Shown here one piece after another: positions 48,633-58,595 of a stretch of 64,000 bases of DNA. Within the stretch, counting starts at the first letter, position 1, and each line of letters starts with the position of its first letter. The notes below the pieces were generated by a model that did no database searches, had not been told where the DNA came from, and saw nothing but the letters and a program-made list of their open reading frames with translations. The DNA comes from Shinella zoogloeoides (lineage in GTDB: Bacteria > Pseudomonadota > Alphaproteobacteria > Rhizobiales > Rhizobiaceae). Position numbers and translations under genes: made by a program. The DNA lies in assembly GCF_003574625.1 (NCBI RefSeq), contig NZ_QNUJ01000015.1, positions 52,073 to 116,072 of the forward strand, in the 5' to 3' direction.

Positions 48633-50017
48633 CGCTCCTTCCCGCCGCCTCGCTCCGCCGCCGCCTCCTCCTCTGGCTGCTCGTCTCGACGGCGGTGATC
48701 GGCGTCGTCGCCCTCGTCGATACCTATAACGAGGCGGTGACGACGGCGAACAACGTCTCGGACCGCGTGCTCGCCGGCTCGGCGCTCGCCATCGCCGAGC
48801 GCGTCGTGGTGACGGAAAACGGCGCGCTGGAGGTCGATATCCCCTATGTCGCGCTGGAAATGCTGACCTCGGCCGCGCAGGACCGCGTCTTCTACCGCGT
48901 CGACGGCCCGCCCGGCCGCTTCATCACCGGCTACCAGACCCTGCCGACCATCGCCGAGATGGGCGGCCGGTCGATCGGCTTTGCGGATGCGACCTTCCGC
49001 GGCGAGCCGATCCGCATCGCCGTGCTCCAGCGCTCCGCCTCCACCGGCATCAATTCCGTGCCCTTCGCCGTGACCGTCGCCGAAACCACCATCGCCCGCC
49101 GCCAGCTGACGCAGACGATCCTCCTGCGCTCGGCGCTGCGCCTTGCCATGATGATCGCGGGCGCCGCCGCCATCGTCTGGATCGCCGTCACGGTCTCGCT
49201 GCGCCCGCTCTATCGGCTCGGCGACGCCATCGCCGAGCGCAGTCCGAACGACCTGCACCCCATCGAGCAGCGCGCGCCGAGCGAGGTGCAGGGCCTCGTC
49301 GACACGGTCAACTCCTTCATGGTGCGCCTGCAATCGGCGCTCGACGCGCTGCGCCACTTCTCCGGCAATGCCAGCCACCAGCTGCGCACGCCGCTCGCCA
49401 TCATCCGCACCCAGCTCGCGCTGGCAGGCCGCGCCGCGACGCTGGAGGAGGCGCAGGAGGCCGCGCGCAAGGGCGATGCCGCCGTCGCCCATGCCGAGCG
49501 CATCCTCGCGCAGCTCCTGCTGATGGCGAAGATCGACGCCGCCGGCTCCAACGAACCGCAGACGCTCGCCGCCGTCGACATCGCCGCCCTCGCCCAGCAG
49601 CTCACCGCCGACCGCGTGCCCGCCGCCGCCGAGGCCGGCATCGACCTCGGCTACGAAGGCGACGGCCCGGCCTTCGCCCGCGTCGAGCCGCTGCTGTTCG
49701 GCGAATTGCTGCGCAACCTCGTGGAGAACGCCATCGCCTATGCTGGCCGCGGCGCGGAGGTGACGGTGAGCGTGCGGCAGGGAAGGGATGCGGTGTGCCT
49801 CACGGTCGAGGACAATGGCCCCGGCATTCCGCCGGAGCGCCGCACGCTCGCGCGCCAGCGGTTCGCACGCGGCGAACATCGCGATGCGCCCGGCATGGGC
49901 CTTGGCCTGCCGATCGTCGAGGAGATCGCCGCGCTGTTCGATGCGGCGATGACGCTGGAGAGCGGCCCGGCTGGCCGCGGGCTTCACGTGGCGATCCGCT
50001 TCCCGGCGGCCGGTTAA
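48629..50017 (+). CDS. tctE: Sensor histidine kinase TctE
   Basis: 462 residues, starting at TTG 48629, which overlaps the tctD stop codon. Two membrane helices (about 10-31 and 167-190) frame a periplasmic sensor region of about 135 residues. Then comes a HAMP-like linker, the phospho-acceptor His250 in GNASHQLRTPLA, and an ATPase domain with the N box 'NLVENAIAYA' and 'DNGPGIPP'. Convergent with the LysE gene, overlapping it by 4 bp. Confidence 0.93.
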   Translation: MTLLPAASLRRRLLLWLLVSTAVIGVVALVDTYNEAVTTANNVSDRVLAGSALAIAERVVVTENGALEVDIPYVALEMLTSAAQDRVFYRVDGPPGRFITGYQTLPTIAEMGGRSIGFADATFRGEPIRIAVLQRSASTGINSVPFAVTVAETTIARRQLTQTILLRSALRLAMMIAGAAAIVWIAVTVSLRPLYRLGDAIAERSPNDLHPIEQRAPSEVQGLVDTVNSFMVRLQSALDALRHFSGNASHQLRTPLAIIRTQLALAGRAATLEEAQEAARKGDAAVAHAERILAQLLLMAKIDAAGSNEPQTLAAVDIAALAQQLTADRVPAAAEAGIDLGYEGDGPAFARVEPLLFGELLRNLVENAIAYAGRGAEVTVSVRQGRDAVCLTVEDNGPGIPPERRTLARQRFARGEHRDAPGMGLGLPIVEEIAALFDAAMTLESGPAGRGLHVAIRFPAAG

Positions 50018-50655
50018 GGCTTGCGCCAGCCGAGAAGGCCGGGTGCGGCGTGCCAGATGGCCTGCACGGCAAAGCCCATGAAGAGCAGGCCCGACATACG
50101 CACGATGGCAAGCTCGTGGCGGCGATAGAACCGGCGAACCAGGCTCGCGCCGATGATCACGACGAGAACGCCGTCCGCCAGCAGGAAGCCGACGAGCGAG
50201 GCGCTGAGGAGGAGCGGCAGCGCCTGGAAGTCCAGCGCGTTCGAGGAGCTGGCGAGCAGCGCCGTGAAAGTCGCGAGCGCCACGGGATAGCCCTTGGGAT
50301 TGGTGAGACCGAAGATCAGGCCACGGCGCAGCGGCCGCTCGACCGTCAGCATCGACGCGCCGTCCGAGCGCTTGCTCGCCCGCAGCGCCGACCAGCCGAG
50401 CCAGGCGAGATAGAAGCCGCAGAACAGCCCGAGCACGTCAAAGACCGTGGTGCCGATGGTCTTCGCCCCGACGATGGCGACGAGCGCGAGGCTGGACCAG
50501 ACCATGTCGCCGGCAAGATGGCCGCCGAGAAAGAGCGCGCCTGCCTTGCGACCCTGCCCCGCGCCGATGCCGAGCAGAGCGAGGAACGCCGGCCCGGGGA
50601 TGAGCACATAGAGCAGGGCAGCCATGAAGGCGCCGAATAGCATGGAACCGGTCAT
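50014..50655 (-). CDS. LysE family amino-acid exporter
   Basis: 213 residues, six hydrophobic segments. 'LYVLIPGPAFLALLGIGAGQGRKAGALFLGGHLAGD' and 'GLIFGLTNPKGYPVALATF' are the duplicated LysE/RhtB signatures. Divergently arranged with the MarR gene (172-bp gap), a typical regulator-exporter pair. Substrate unknown. Confidence 0.9.
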   Translation of the reverse strand: MTGSMLFGAFMAALLYVLIPGPAFLALLGIGAGQGRKAGALFLGGHLAGDMVWSSLALVAIVGAKTIGTTVFDVLGLFCGFYLAWLGWSALRASKRSDGASMLTVERPLRRGLIFGLTNPKGYPVALATFTALLASSSNALDFQALPLLLSASLVGFLLADGVLVVIIGASLVRRFYRRHELAIVRMSGLLFMGFAVQAIWHAAPGLLGWRKP

Positions 50656-50794
50656 CAGGAATTCCCTCGAATTTCAAGCATTTCAGTCTGCCGCACGGCT
50701 TTCGTCAAGCTGGGTCGGCGGGCATTTTTTCACCGTGCAGGGCAGCCATGCATTGCCGCCGCAGCTCGGCGGTTGTCCATTGCCGCGCCAGCCA

Positions 50795-50809
50795 GTAAGG
50801 AAAGCTTAC
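50795..50809. promoter_or_regulatory. Palindrome GTAAGGAAAGCTTAC before the MarR gene
   Basis: Inverted repeat GTAAG-N5-CTTAC, 18 bp upstream of the MarR start codon, in the gap shared with the LysE gene. A candidate autoregulatory MarR operator. Confidence 0.5.
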
Positions 50810-50827
50810 AATAGCCAGAAAGTCATC

Positions 50828-51313
50828 ATGTCCACGCGCCCCGATCCCGATGCCCTCGGTTTCGTCCTTATCGACGTTGCCCGCATGCTGCGTAGCGCCT
50901 TCGAGCGTCGCATCGCCACCGCCGGCCTCGGCCTCACGCCGGGCGAGGCCCGCACGCTCGTGCGCATCGCCACGCTGGAAGGCAGCCGCCAGCTCGAGAT
51001 CGCCCAGCAGATGGGCATCGAGCCGATGACGCTCTCCACCTATCTCGACCGCCTCCAGAGCCTCGGTTTCATCGAGCGCCGGGCAGACCCCGCCGACCGC
51101 CGCGCCAAACTGATCCACACGACGCCGGCCGCCGCCGAGGTCATCGCCCGCATCCGCGTCGAGCAGATCGAGCTGATGCGGCTGGTGACGGATGGCATCG
51201 GCGAGGAAGACCTTTCGCTGATGCGTGCGCGCATGAAGCATCTGCGCGCCAACCTTTCGGCCCTCGAGGAAGGCGGCGGCGCCCCTTCCCTCGCCAGTCA
51301 GGCGATCCGTTAG
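50828..51313 (+). CDS. MarR family transcriptional regulator
   Basis: 161 residues with a winged helix-turn-helix (about 45-110): 'LTPGEARTLVRIATLEGSRQLEIAQQMGIEPMTLSTYLDRLQSLGFIERRADPADRRAKLIHTT' region, the RRADPADRRAK wing being diagnostic. Start ATG 50828 matches the family length; upstream in-frame codons are unconserved. Probably controls the divergent LysE gene. A bidirectional terminator follows. Confidence 0.93.
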   Translation: MSTRPDPDALGFVLIDVARMLRSAFERRIATAGLGLTPGEARTLVRIATLEGSRQLEIAQQMGIEPMTLSTYLDRLQSLGFIERRADPADRRAKLIHTTPAAAEVIARIRVEQIELMRLVTDGIGEEDLSLMRARMKHLRANLSALEEGGGAPSLASQAIR

Positions 51314-51331
51314 AACGGCGAATTCCAGACG

Positions 51332-51363
51332 AAAAACCCGCCGCCGTTCCCGGCAGCGGGTTT
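51332..51363. terminator. Bidirectional terminator between marR-type gene and argG
   Basis: AAACCCGC (51334-51341) pairs with GCGGGTTT (51356-51363), with an A-tract before and a T-tract after, so it can end both convergent transcripts. Confidence 0.8.
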
Positions 51364-51383
51364 CCTACACGATGCGAGACCGC

Positions 51384-52607
51384 TCAGCCGCGCTTGTTGC
51401 GGGCAGCGAGCGTGCGCAGGCGCAATGCGTTCAGCTTGATGAAGCCGGCGGCGTCCTTCTGGTCGTAGGCGCCCTGGTCGTCCTCGAAGGTGACGAGCTT
51501 GTCGGAATAGAGCGACTTCGGCGATTCGCGGCCGGTGACCATGACATTGCCCTTGTAGAGCTTCAGCGTCACCTCGCCCTCGACATGCTCCTGGCTCCGG
51601 TCGATCGCGGCCTGCAGCATCTCGCGCTCCGGCGAGAACCAGAAGCCGTAATAGATCAGCTCGGCATAGCGCGGCATCAGCTCGTCCTTGAGGTGGGCGG
51701 CACCGCGGTCGAGCGTGATGCTCTCGATGGCGCGGTGCGCGGCGAGCAGGATCGTGCCGCCGGGCGTTTCGTAGACGCCGCGCGACTTCATGCCGACGAA
51801 GCGGTTTTCCACGAGGTCGAGGCGGCCGATGCCGTTGTCGCGGCCGTAGTTGTTGAGCGTCGCCAGGATCGTCGCCGGCGACATGCGCACGCCGTTGATC
51901 GAGACGGCATCGCCCCGCTCGAAACCGACCTTGATGACGGTCGCCTTGTCGGGTGCCGTTTCCGGCGAGATGGTGCGCATATGCACGTATTCGGGAGCCT
52001 CGACTGCCGGGTCTTCCAGCACCTTGCCCTCGGAGGAGGAGTGCAGGAGGTTCGCGTCCACCGAGAACGGCGCTTCGCCCTTCTTGTCCTTGGCGACCGG
52101 GATCTGGTGCTGCTCGGCGAATTCGAGCAGATGCGTGCGGCTCTTGAACGACCAGTCGCGCCACGGCGCGATGATCTTGATGTCCGGGTTCAGCGCATAG
52201 GCCGAAAGCTCGAAGCGGACCTGGTCGTTGCCCTTGCCGGTCGCGCCGTGCGCGATGGCGTCGGCGCCGGTCTTGGCGGCGATCTCGATGAGGTGCTTGG
52301 AGATCAGCGGGCGGGCGATGGAGGTACCGAGCAGGTAGACGCCCTCATAGACCGCATTGGCGCGGAACATCGGGAAGACGAAATCGCGCACGAATTCCTC
52401 GCGCACATCCTCGATGAAGATTTCCTTGATGCCGAGCATCTCGGCCTTCTTGCGTGCCGGCTCCAGCTCTTCGCCCTGGCCGAGGTCGGCCGTGAAGGTC
52501 ACGACTTCCGCGCCGAGTTCCGTCTGAAGCCACTTCAGGATGATCGAGGTATCGAGGCCGCCGGAATAGGCGAGCACGACTTTCTTCACGTCTTTATGTG
52601 ATGCCAT
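51384..52607 (-). CDS. argG: Argininosuccinate synthase
   Basis: 407 residues. Joins citrulline and aspartate using ATP in arginine synthesis. The N-terminal PP-loop AYSGGLDTS is at about 13-21; '[14 protein letters not shown]' and '[27 protein letters not shown]'-type region follow. Start ATG 52607 gives the standard [17 protein letters not shown]. Divergent from the SDR gene. Confidence 0.97.
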   Translation of the reverse strand: MASHKDVKKVVLAYSGGLDTSIILKWLQTELGAEVVTFTADLGQGEELEPARKKAEMLGIKEIFIEDVREEFVRDFVFPMFRANAVYEGVYLLGTSIARPLISKHLIEIAAKTGADAIAHGATGKGNDQVRFELSAYALNPDIKIIAPWRDWSFKSRTHLLEFAEQHQIPVAKDKKGEAPFSVDANLLHSSSEGKVLEDPAVEAPEYVHMRTISPETAPDKATVIKVGFERGDAVSINGVRMSPATILATLNNYGRDNGIGRLDLVENRFVGMKSRGVYETPGGTILLAAHRAIESITLDRGAAHLKDELMPRYAELIYYGFWFSPEREMLQAAIDRSQEHVEGEVTLKLYKGNVMVTGRESPKSLYSDKLVTFEDDQGAYDQKDAAGFIKLNALRLRTLAARNKRG

Positions 52608-52731
52608 GATGATGAGGTCCGTTGCATGAAGGGCCGCAGCAAACCCGCGAAAGCCCGGTGTCGCGGCACTTTTAGCGAGATTGGCGCGCGGCGCAAGGGC
52701 AAGGCCCGGCGCATCGTGACGCAAAGCGGGT

Positions 52732-52759
52732 TTGACGCCGCCGCGCGCCTCCCCATATT
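52732..52759 (+). promoter_or_regulatory. Candidate sigma-70 promoter for the SDR gene
   Basis: TTGACG, 16-bp spacer, CATATT; about 33 bp before the chosen SDR start. Prediction by eye. Confidence 0.4.
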
Positions 52760-52792
52760 CGGGGAAAGTGGACCATGGAAGGGGACGATCCC

Positions 52793-53644
52793 ATGACGAC
52801 CATCAAGGATATCATCAAACCCGCCAATGTCGCCGTCGTCACCGGCGGCGCCTCCGGCATCGGGCTTGCCGCCGCAAGGCGCTTCGCCGAGGCCGGCATG
52901 TGCGTGGCGCTGGCCGACCGCAACGCCGACCAGCTTGGCGAGGCCCGCGTCGAACTCGAAGCCATCGCCGGCGAGGCGAATGTCATGGCCGTCGAGACCG
53001 ACGTCGCCCACCGGCACGAACTGGAAGCGCTGGAACGCGCGGTGCTGCAGCGCTTCGGCCGCGTGCATGTGCTGATGAACAATGCCGGCATCCAGCCAGA
53101 CACCTCCATCTTCAGCACTGAAGCCAACTGGGACCATATCCTCGCGGTCAACCTGATGGGCGTCATCCACGGCACGCAGGTCTTCGGCCCGAACATGCTG
53201 GCCCATGGCGAGCCCGGCCTCATCATCAATACCGGCTCCAAGCAGGGCATCACCACACCGCCCGGCAATCCGGCCTACAATGTCTCGAAAGCCGGCGTGA
53301 AGGTCTTCACCGAAGCGCTCCAGCACGAATTGCGCAACACGGCGGGCGCGAAGGTTTCCGCCCATCTGCTGATCCCCGGCTTCGTCTTCACCGCCCTGAC
53401 GAAGGGCGAGCGCACGGAAAAGCCCGACGCCGCCTGGACGCCGGCCCAGACCGTCGACTTCATGCTGGAAAGCCTTGCGCGCGGCGACTTCTACATCCTC
53501 TGCCCGGACAACGACGTCGCCCGCGCCCTCGACGAGCGCCGCATGGCCTGGGCGATGGGCGACGTCATCGAGAACCGCCCGCCGCTCTCGCGCTGGCATC
53601 CGGATTACGCAGAGAAATTCAAGGCCTTCGCCGAACGTCCCTGA
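52793..53644 (+). CDS. SDR family oxidoreductase
   Basis: 283 residues. Cofactor motif TGGASGIG (about 18-25), NNAG near 91, and the catalytic 'YNVSKAGVK' Tyr-x-x-x-Lys. A 60-residue tail beyond the core ('[30 protein letters not shown]') is typical of a subfamily seen in Rhizobiales. The acidic Asp after beta-2 (ALADRNADQ) suggests NAD(H). ATG 52793 is preceded by GGGGACGATCCC; ATG 52775 is an alternative. Confidence 0.9.
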   Translation: MTTIKDIIKPANVAVVTGGASGIGLAAARRFAEAGMCVALADRNADQLGEARVELEAIAGEANVMAVETDVAHRHELEALERAVLQRFGRVHVLMNNAGIQPDTSIFSTEANWDHILAVNLMGVIHGTQVFGPNMLAHGEPGLIINTGSKQGITTPPGNPAYNVSKAGVKVFTEALQHELRNTAGAKVSAHLLIPGFVFTALTKGERTEKPDAAWTPAQTVDFMLESLARGDFYILCPDNDVARALDERRMAWAMGDVIENRPPLSRWHPDYAEKFKAFAERP

Positions 53645-53714
53645 AAGCGTTTCGGCTGGCAATTTTCCGAAAGGCAGATAAGAGTCGCCTCTTTCCACCT
53701 TCCAGAGGATCGCC

Positions 53715-54356
53715 ATGGACTTCGTGCCCGCGCTTGCGACGCTCATCACCTTCGCGGCGACGACATTGCTTCTGGCCGCCACGCCCGGCCCGGACATGAC
53801 GCTCTCGATCAGCCGCGCCCTGTCGCAGGGCCGCGGCCCGGCGCTCTACGTGGTGCTCGGCACCTGCCTCGGCATCCTCGTGCACACGCTGCTCGTCGCC
53901 TTCGGCGTCTCGGCTCTCATCGCCGCCTCACCGACGACCTTCACCATCCTGAAGAGCGGTGGCGCGGCCTATCTGCTGTGGCTCGCCATACAGGCGATCC
54001 GCCACGGCACCAGCCTGACGATCAAGGCGGCGGACAGCCCGCGCGGCACCGCGCTCGCCAGCATCTCCACCGGCTTCTGGGTGAACCTGCTCAATCCGAA
54101 GGTGGTCATCTTCTTCGTGACGTTCCTGCCGCAGTTCGTCAGCGCCGGCGATCCCCATGTCACGGGCAAGCTGGTCTTCCTCGGCCTGTTCTTCATCGCC
54201 GTCGGCATACCCGTCAACATCGCGGTAATCCTTGCCGCCGACCGGCTCGCCGGCTGGCTGCAGCGGAACCCGAAGGCGTTGCGCGGCCTCGACTACACCT
54301 TCGCGGGCGTCTTCTCGGTCTTCGCCGTCAAGATCTTCCTCACGCAGGCGCGATAG
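53715..54356 (+). CDS. LysE/RhtB family amino-acid exporter
   Basis: 213 residues, six hydrophobic segments, with 'LLLAATPGPDMTLSISRALSQGRGPALYVVLGTCLG' and 'GFWVNLLNPKVVIFFVTFLPQF' signatures, of the RhtB subgroup. Third LysE-type gene in the window. 70 bp after the SDR gene; ends 6 bp before the convergent ABC ATPase. Confidence 0.92.
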   Translation: MDFVPALATLITFAATTLLLAATPGPDMTLSISRALSQGRGPALYVVLGTCLGILVHTLLVAFGVSALIAASPTTFTILKSGGAAYLLWLAIQAIRHGTSLTIKAADSPRGTALASISTGFWVNLLNPKVVIFFVTFLPQFVSAGDPHVTGKLVFLGLFFIAVGIPVNIAVILAADRLAGWLQRNPKALRGLDYTFAGVFSVFAVKIFLTQAR

Positions 54357-54362
54357 GAAGCG

Positions 54363-55157
54363 TCAGCCGATCAGCAAGGCGTCGTCGTCGAGCGTCTGAC
54401 CGCGCATCTTGCGGAACATGGCAATCAGGTCCTCAACCTCGAGATTCTTGCGGTTGTCGCCGGCGACGTCGAGCACGATCTCGCCGCCATGCAGCATGAC
54501 GGTGCGGTGGCCGTAGTCGAGCGCCTGGCGCATCGAATGCGTCACCATCAGCGTCGTCAGCTTGCGCTCGGAGACGATCTTCTGGGTGAGGGTCATGATG
54601 AACTCGGCCATGCCCGGGTCGAGCGCAGCGGTGTGCTCGTCGAGCAGCAGCACGTCGGAGCCGGCGAGCGTCGCCATGACGAGCGAGACCGCCTGCCGCT
54701 GGCCGCCGGACAGAAGGTCCATCCGGTCGCGCATGCGGTTCTCGAGCCCGAGATTGAGCTCGGCGATGCGCTCACGGAAATGCGCGCGGCGCTGCGGCCC
54801 GAGGGCCGAGGAAAGGCCGCGCCGTTCGCCGCGCCGGGCGGCGAGCGCAAGGTTCTCCTCGATGGAGAGCGCGCCGCAGCTGCCGGTCAGCGGATCCTGG
54901 AAGACGCGGGCGACGCGGCCGGCGCGCGCGGCGGTGCCCTGCCGGGTGACGTCGGTGGTGCCGATCTTCACCTGGCCTTCGCTGGCGATGACGTCGCCGG
55001 CGAGAACCCCGAGCAGCGTCGACTTGCCGGCGCCGTTCGAGCCGATGACGGTGACGAACTGGCCTTGATCGATGGTGAGGCTGACGCCGTTCAGCGCCTG
55101 CTTCTGTAGCGGCGTGCCCTTGCCGAAGACGACCTTGATATCGGAAACGGAGATCAT
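54363..55157 (-). CDS. ABC transporter ATP-binding protein (COG1101-type)
   Basis: 264 residues. Walker A GSNGAGKST (about 39-47), Q-loop 'RVFQDPLTGSCGALSIEENLALA', signature LSGGQRQ, and Walker B VLLLDEHTAAL. Last gene of a three-gene operon with the permease (abutting) and the binding protein. Energises import. Confidence 0.95.
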   Translation of the reverse strand: MISVSDIKVVFGKGTPLQKQALNGVSLTIDQGQFVTVIGSNGAGKSTLLGVLAGDVIASEGQVKIGTTDVTRQGTAARAGRVARVFQDPLTGSCGALSIEENLALAARRGERRGLSSALGPQRRAHFRERIAELNLGLENRMRDRMDLLSGGQRQAVSLVMATLAGSDVLLLDEHTAALDPGMAEFIMTLTQKIVSERKLTTLMVTHSMRQALDYGHRTVMLHGGEIVLDVAGDNRKNLEVEDLIAMFRKMRGQTLDDDALLIG

Positions 55158-56035
55158 CAGGCGGCTCCCCCGCGGCGAAGGCGCGGCAGAACGAGCGCCA
55201 CGGTGACGAGCAGGGCCGTCACGAAGTTGAGGTCCGATGCCTGCAGGCCGAGCACGTCCGAGGAGAGCGCGAGCTGGATGGCGATGCGGTAGAGAATCGA
55301 GCCGATGACGCAGCCGATCAAGGCCATCAGGATCCCGCGGGCGCCGAACAGCGTCTCGCCGATGATGACGGCGGCAAGGCCGACGACGATGGTGCCGACG
55401 CCCGACGTGACATCCGCAAAGCCGTTGGTCTGCGCGAAGAGCGCGCCGCCGAGGGCGACCAGCGCGTTGGAGAGCGCAATGCCGAGATAGATCTGCTTGT
55501 TGGTGTTGACGCCCTGCGCGCGGGCCATGCGGGCATTCGCCCCCGTCGCGCGCATCGAGAGGCCGGCATCGCTTTCGAGGAAGCGCCAGACGAGGAAGAC
55601 CGCGACGACGACGAGGATGCCGACGAAGAGCGGCCGCACGTAGAAGTCCCTGAGGCCGAGGCCGAAGAACGGGCTGATCATCGTGTCGGCATTGATGAGC
55701 GCGACATTCGGCTTGCCCATGACGCGCAGGTTCACCGAGAAGAGCGCGATCATGGTGAGGATCGAGGCGAGCAGGTTGAGGATGCGGAAGCGCACGTTCA
55801 GCATGGCTGTCACGAGGCCGGCGACCGCGCCCGCCACCATGGCGACGGCGGCGGCGAGCCAGGGATTGAGGCCGGCGATGATCAGCACCGCCGTGACGGC
55901 CGCGCCGAGCGGAAACGATCCGTCAACGGTCAGGTCCGGAAAATCCAGCACGCGGAAGGCAAGGTAAACGCCGATCGCGACGAAGGCATAGACCAGCCCC
56001 AGTTCGACGGCACCCCAGAAGGCAATCAGGCTCAC
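55157..56035 (-). CDS. ABC transporter permease (COG4120-type)
   Basis: 292 residues, about eight hydrophobic helices; 'VYLAFRVLDFPDLTVDGSFPLGAAVTAVLI' near the N-terminus and 'ISNALVALGGALFAQTNGFADVTSGVGTIVVGLAAVIIGE' towards the C-terminus mark the branched-chain/COG4120 permease group. Its stop overlaps the ATPase start by one base. A hairpin precedes it (56092-56126). Confidence 0.93.
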   Translation of the reverse strand: MSLIAFWGAVELGLVYAFVAIGVYLAFRVLDFPDLTVDGSFPLGAAVTAVLIIAGLNPWLAAAVAMVAGAVAGLVTAMLNVRFRILNLLASILTMIALFSVNLRVMGKPNVALINADTMISPFFGLGLRDFYVRPLFVGILVVVAVFLVWRFLESDAGLSMRATGANARMARAQGVNTNKQIYLGIALSNALVALGGALFAQTNGFADVTSGVGTIVVGLAAVIIGETLFGARGILMALIGCVIGSILYRIAIQLALSSDVLGLQASDLNFVTALLVTVALVLPRLRRGGAA

Positions 56036-56091
56036 GGCTCTCGGCTTTCCTTGTTCCCCCTCCGCCTCTCGCGGATGGGTCTTTCTAACAG

Positions 56092-56126
56092 ATCAACCGC
56101 TGCCGGGCGATCCGGCAGCGGTTGAT
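56092..56126 (-). promoter_or_regulatory. Strong hairpin between binding protein and permease genes
   Basis: ATCAACCGCTGCCGG (56092-56106) and CCGGCAGCGGTTGAT (56112-56126) form a perfect 15-bp stem with a 5-nt loop, without U-tract. This position is typical for a processing or 3'-stabilising stem that keeps the binding protein more abundant than the permease. Confidence 0.7.
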
Positions 56127-56156
56127 TCCGGTTGGCAATGTCCGGGAAATCCCGGA

Positions 56157-57110
56157 TTATTCGATCACGCGGGTTGCGCGGCCGACGACGGCTTCCGGAA
56201 GGGTAACGCCCATCTTGGCGGCGGCGCCCTTGTTGATGACGAGGTCGGTGCCGGCGGCAACCTTCACGGCGATGTCGCCGGGCTTCTCGCCCTTGAGGAT
56301 GCGCACGACCACTTCACCGGTCTGACGGCCGACATCCTTGTAGTTGAAGCCGAGCGCCGCGACGGCACCGCGCGAGACGGAATCCGTGTCGGCGGTGAAG
56401 AGCGGAAGCTTGGCTTCCTCGGCAACCGCGACCGCGCCTTCGAGGGCGGAGATGATCGTGTTGTCCGTCGGGACGTAGATCGCGTCGGCGCGGCCGACCA
56501 GCGCACGGGCAGCGCCCTGCACTTCGGCGGACTTGGTGGCGGCGGATTCGACGACCGTCAGGCCGGCCTTTTCGGCTTCGGCCTTCAGCACGGCGAGCAG
56601 CGAGACGGAATTCGCCTCGCCCGAATTGTAGAGGTAGCCGATGGTCTTCACGTTGGGCAGGATTTCCTTGATCAGCGCCAGATGCTCGGCGACCGGCGAC
56701 AGGTCGGAAAGGCCGGTGACGTTGCCGCCCGGCTTGTCCATGTCCTTGACGAGCTGCGCGCCGACCGGATCGGAAACGGCGGTGAAGACGATCGGGATGT
56801 CCTTCGTCGCGGAAACGACGGCCTGGGCCGAGGGCGTGGAGATCGGCACGATGACGCTCGGATTGTCGCCGACGAACTGGCGGGCGATCTGCGCGGCGGT
56901 CGCGGGGTTGCCCTGCGCCGACTCGTAGATGAACTTCAGGTTCTCGCCTTCCTTGTAGCCGGCCGCTTCCAGCGCTTCCTTCACGCCGTCGCGGGCGGCG
57001 TCGAGCGCGGGATGTTCGACGATGGCGGTGACGGCAACCGTAACGTCTTCGGCCTTGGCGGGCAGCGCAAGTGCGAGCGTTGCAGCGGCGGCAAGCAGAA
57101 TATGGCGCAT
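56157..57110 (-). CDS. ABC transporter substrate-binding protein (COG2984-type)
   Basis: 317 residues. Signal peptide (about 1-20, ending ALPAKAED), then the PF04392 fold: 'VTAIVEHPALDAARDGVKEALEAAGYKEGENLKF', 'IVPISTPSAQAVVSATKDIPIVFTAVSDPVGAQLV', and 'VSRGAVAALGFNYKDVGRQTGEV'. Relatives are linked to aromatic amino acid uptake (TrpX type) in some bacteria, but the substrate cannot be assigned here. First gene of the operon. Confidence 0.93.
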   Translation of the reverse strand: MRHILLAAAATLALALPAKAEDVTVAVTAIVEHPALDAARDGVKEALEAAGYKEGENLKFIYESAQGNPATAAQIARQFVGDNPSVIVPISTPSAQAVVSATKDIPIVFTAVSDPVGAQLVKDMDKPGGNVTGLSDLSPVAEHLALIKEILPNVKTIGYLYNSGEANSVSLLAVLKAEAEKAGLTVVESAATKSAEVQGAARALVGRADAIYVPTDNTIISALEGAVAVAEEAKLPLFTADTDSVSRGAVAALGFNYKDVGRQTGEVVVRILKGEKPGDIAVKVAAGTDLVINKGAAAKMGVTLPEAVVGRATRVIE

Positions 57111-57239
57111 GAAAATCCTCCCTAGAATGATTTTAGGCCGTTTCTAGGCAAAACGGCCGTTCAAATCAATTCTTGGAATCGGTTGGGCCGATCATATTTT
57201 CTGATGGAGGGTGCGCTCAGGGCCAAGCCGGGAGGCATA

Positions 57240-57351
57240 CCCCTCATCCGGCCCTTTCGGGCCACCTTCTCCCCGAGGGGAGAAGGGAAATCCACCGCCG
57301 CCGCCCCCCTTCTCCCCGCCGGGGAGAAGGCGCCGGAAGGCGGATGAGGGG
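57240..57351. repeat. Composite RIME-like palindromic element
   Basis: CCCCTCATCCG at 57240-57250 is repeated inverted as CGGATGAGGGG at 57341-57351. Inside are two further palindromes, CTCCCCGAGGGGAG and CTCCCCGCCGGGGAG, in inverted orientation. It ends 5 bp from the rlmN stop, so it may serve as the rlmN 3' end. Related half element at 3246-3292. Confidence 0.8.
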
Positions 57352-57356
57352 CGCCC

Positions 57357-58595
57357 TCAGTCGTCCTCGCCGTGGCCGACGATCATCATGGCCTCGAAGG
57401 CCATGCGCTCGACCTTGCGCATGCGCTCGGATTCGGACTTGAGCTGGCCGCAGGCGGCGAGAATGTCGCGGCCGCGCGGGGTGCGGATCGGCGAGGCGTA
57501 GCCGGCCTGGTTGATGAAGTCGGCGAAGCGCTCGATCTGCTCCCAGTCCGAACACTGGTAGTTCGTGCCCGGCCAGGGATTGAAGGGGATGAGATTGATC
57601 TTCGCCGGAATGCCCTTGAGGAGCTGCACCAGCAGCTTGGCGTCCTCCAGCGTGTCGTTGACGTCCTTCAGCATCACATATTCGAAGGTGATGCGCCGCG
57701 CGTTCGACAGGCTCGGATAGGCGCGGCAGGCGTCGAGCAGCTCCTTCAGCGGATACTTCTTGTTGATCGGCACCAGCATGTCGCGCAGCTCGTCGCGCAC
57801 CGCATGCAGCGAGATCGCCAGCATGACGCCGATCTCCGAGCCGGTGCGGTAGATTTCCGGCACGATGCCGGAGGTCGACAGCGTGACGCGGCGCTTGGAG
57901 AGCGACAGGCCGTCACCGTCGGTGGCGATGAGGAGCGCCGTCTTGACGCTCTCGAAATTGTAGAGCGGCTCGCCCATGCCCATCATGACGATATTGGAGA
58001 CCTTGCGGCCTTCCGCCGGCACGATGGCGCCGGCCGGCGTGTCGCGGTCCGGGAAGTCGCCGAGCCGGTCGCGGGCGAGCAGCAGCTGCGAGAGGATTTC
58101 CTCGGCCGTGAGGTTGCGCACCAGCTTCTGCGTGCCGGTGTGGCAGAAGGAACAGGTCAGCGTGCAGCCGACCTGGCTGGAAATGCAGAGCGTGCCGCGG
58201 CCCTCTTCGGGAATGTAGACGGTCTCGATCTCGACCGGCCGGCCGGCACCGCGCGCGGGAAAGCGCAGCAGCCACTTGCGCGTGCCGTCATTGGAGATCT
58301 GCTCGTCGACGATCTCGGGACGGGCGATGGTGAAATGCGTCTTCAGCATTTCGCGCATGTCCTTGGAGACATTCGTCATGTCGTCGAAATCGGAGACGCC
58401 GCGCACATAGAGCCAGTGCCAGAGCTGGCTGACGCGCATCTTCACCTGCCGCTCGGCAACGCCCTTCTCGACGAGCGCGCGGCCCATATCCTCGCGCGAA
58501 AGACCGATCAGAGTCGGCTTTTCGGCGGCCGGGATGTTGCGGACGACCGGCGCCTTGACGGGCTCGGCCGTGTTGAGAAAGTCCATGCTTGCCAT
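57357..58595 (-). CDS. rlmN: Dual-specificity 23S rRNA/tRNA adenine-C2 methyltransferase RlmN
   Basis: 412 residues, radical SAM. Cluster ligands C-x3-C-x2-C are in [15 protein letters not shown]; '[13 protein letters not shown]', '[11 protein letters not shown]', and the C-terminal '[14 protein letters not shown]' with the second methyl-accepting Cys are present. It modifies A2503 of 23S rRNA and A37 of some tRNAs. ATG 58595 is preceded by GAGGATGACCCG; a longer start (58655) is unconserved. Confidence 0.97.
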   Translation of the reverse strand: MASMDFLNTAEPVKAPVVRNIPAAEKPTLIGLSREDMGRALVEKGVAERQVKMRVSQLWHWLYVRGVSDFDDMTNVSKDMREMLKTHFTIARPEIVDEQISNDGTRKWLLRFPARGAGRPVEIETVYIPEEGRGTLCISSQVGCTLTCSFCHTGTQKLVRNLTAEEILSQLLLARDRLGDFPDRDTPAGAIVPAEGRKVSNIVMMGMGEPLYNFESVKTALLIATDGDGLSLSKRRVTLSTSGIVPEIYRTGSEIGVMLAISLHAVRDELRDMLVPINKKYPLKELLDACRAYPSLSNARRITFEYVMLKDVNDTLEDAKLLVQLLKGIPAKINLIPFNPWPGTNYQCSDWEQIERFADFINQAGYASPIRTPRGRDILAACGQLKSESERMRKVERMAFEAMMIVGHGEDD

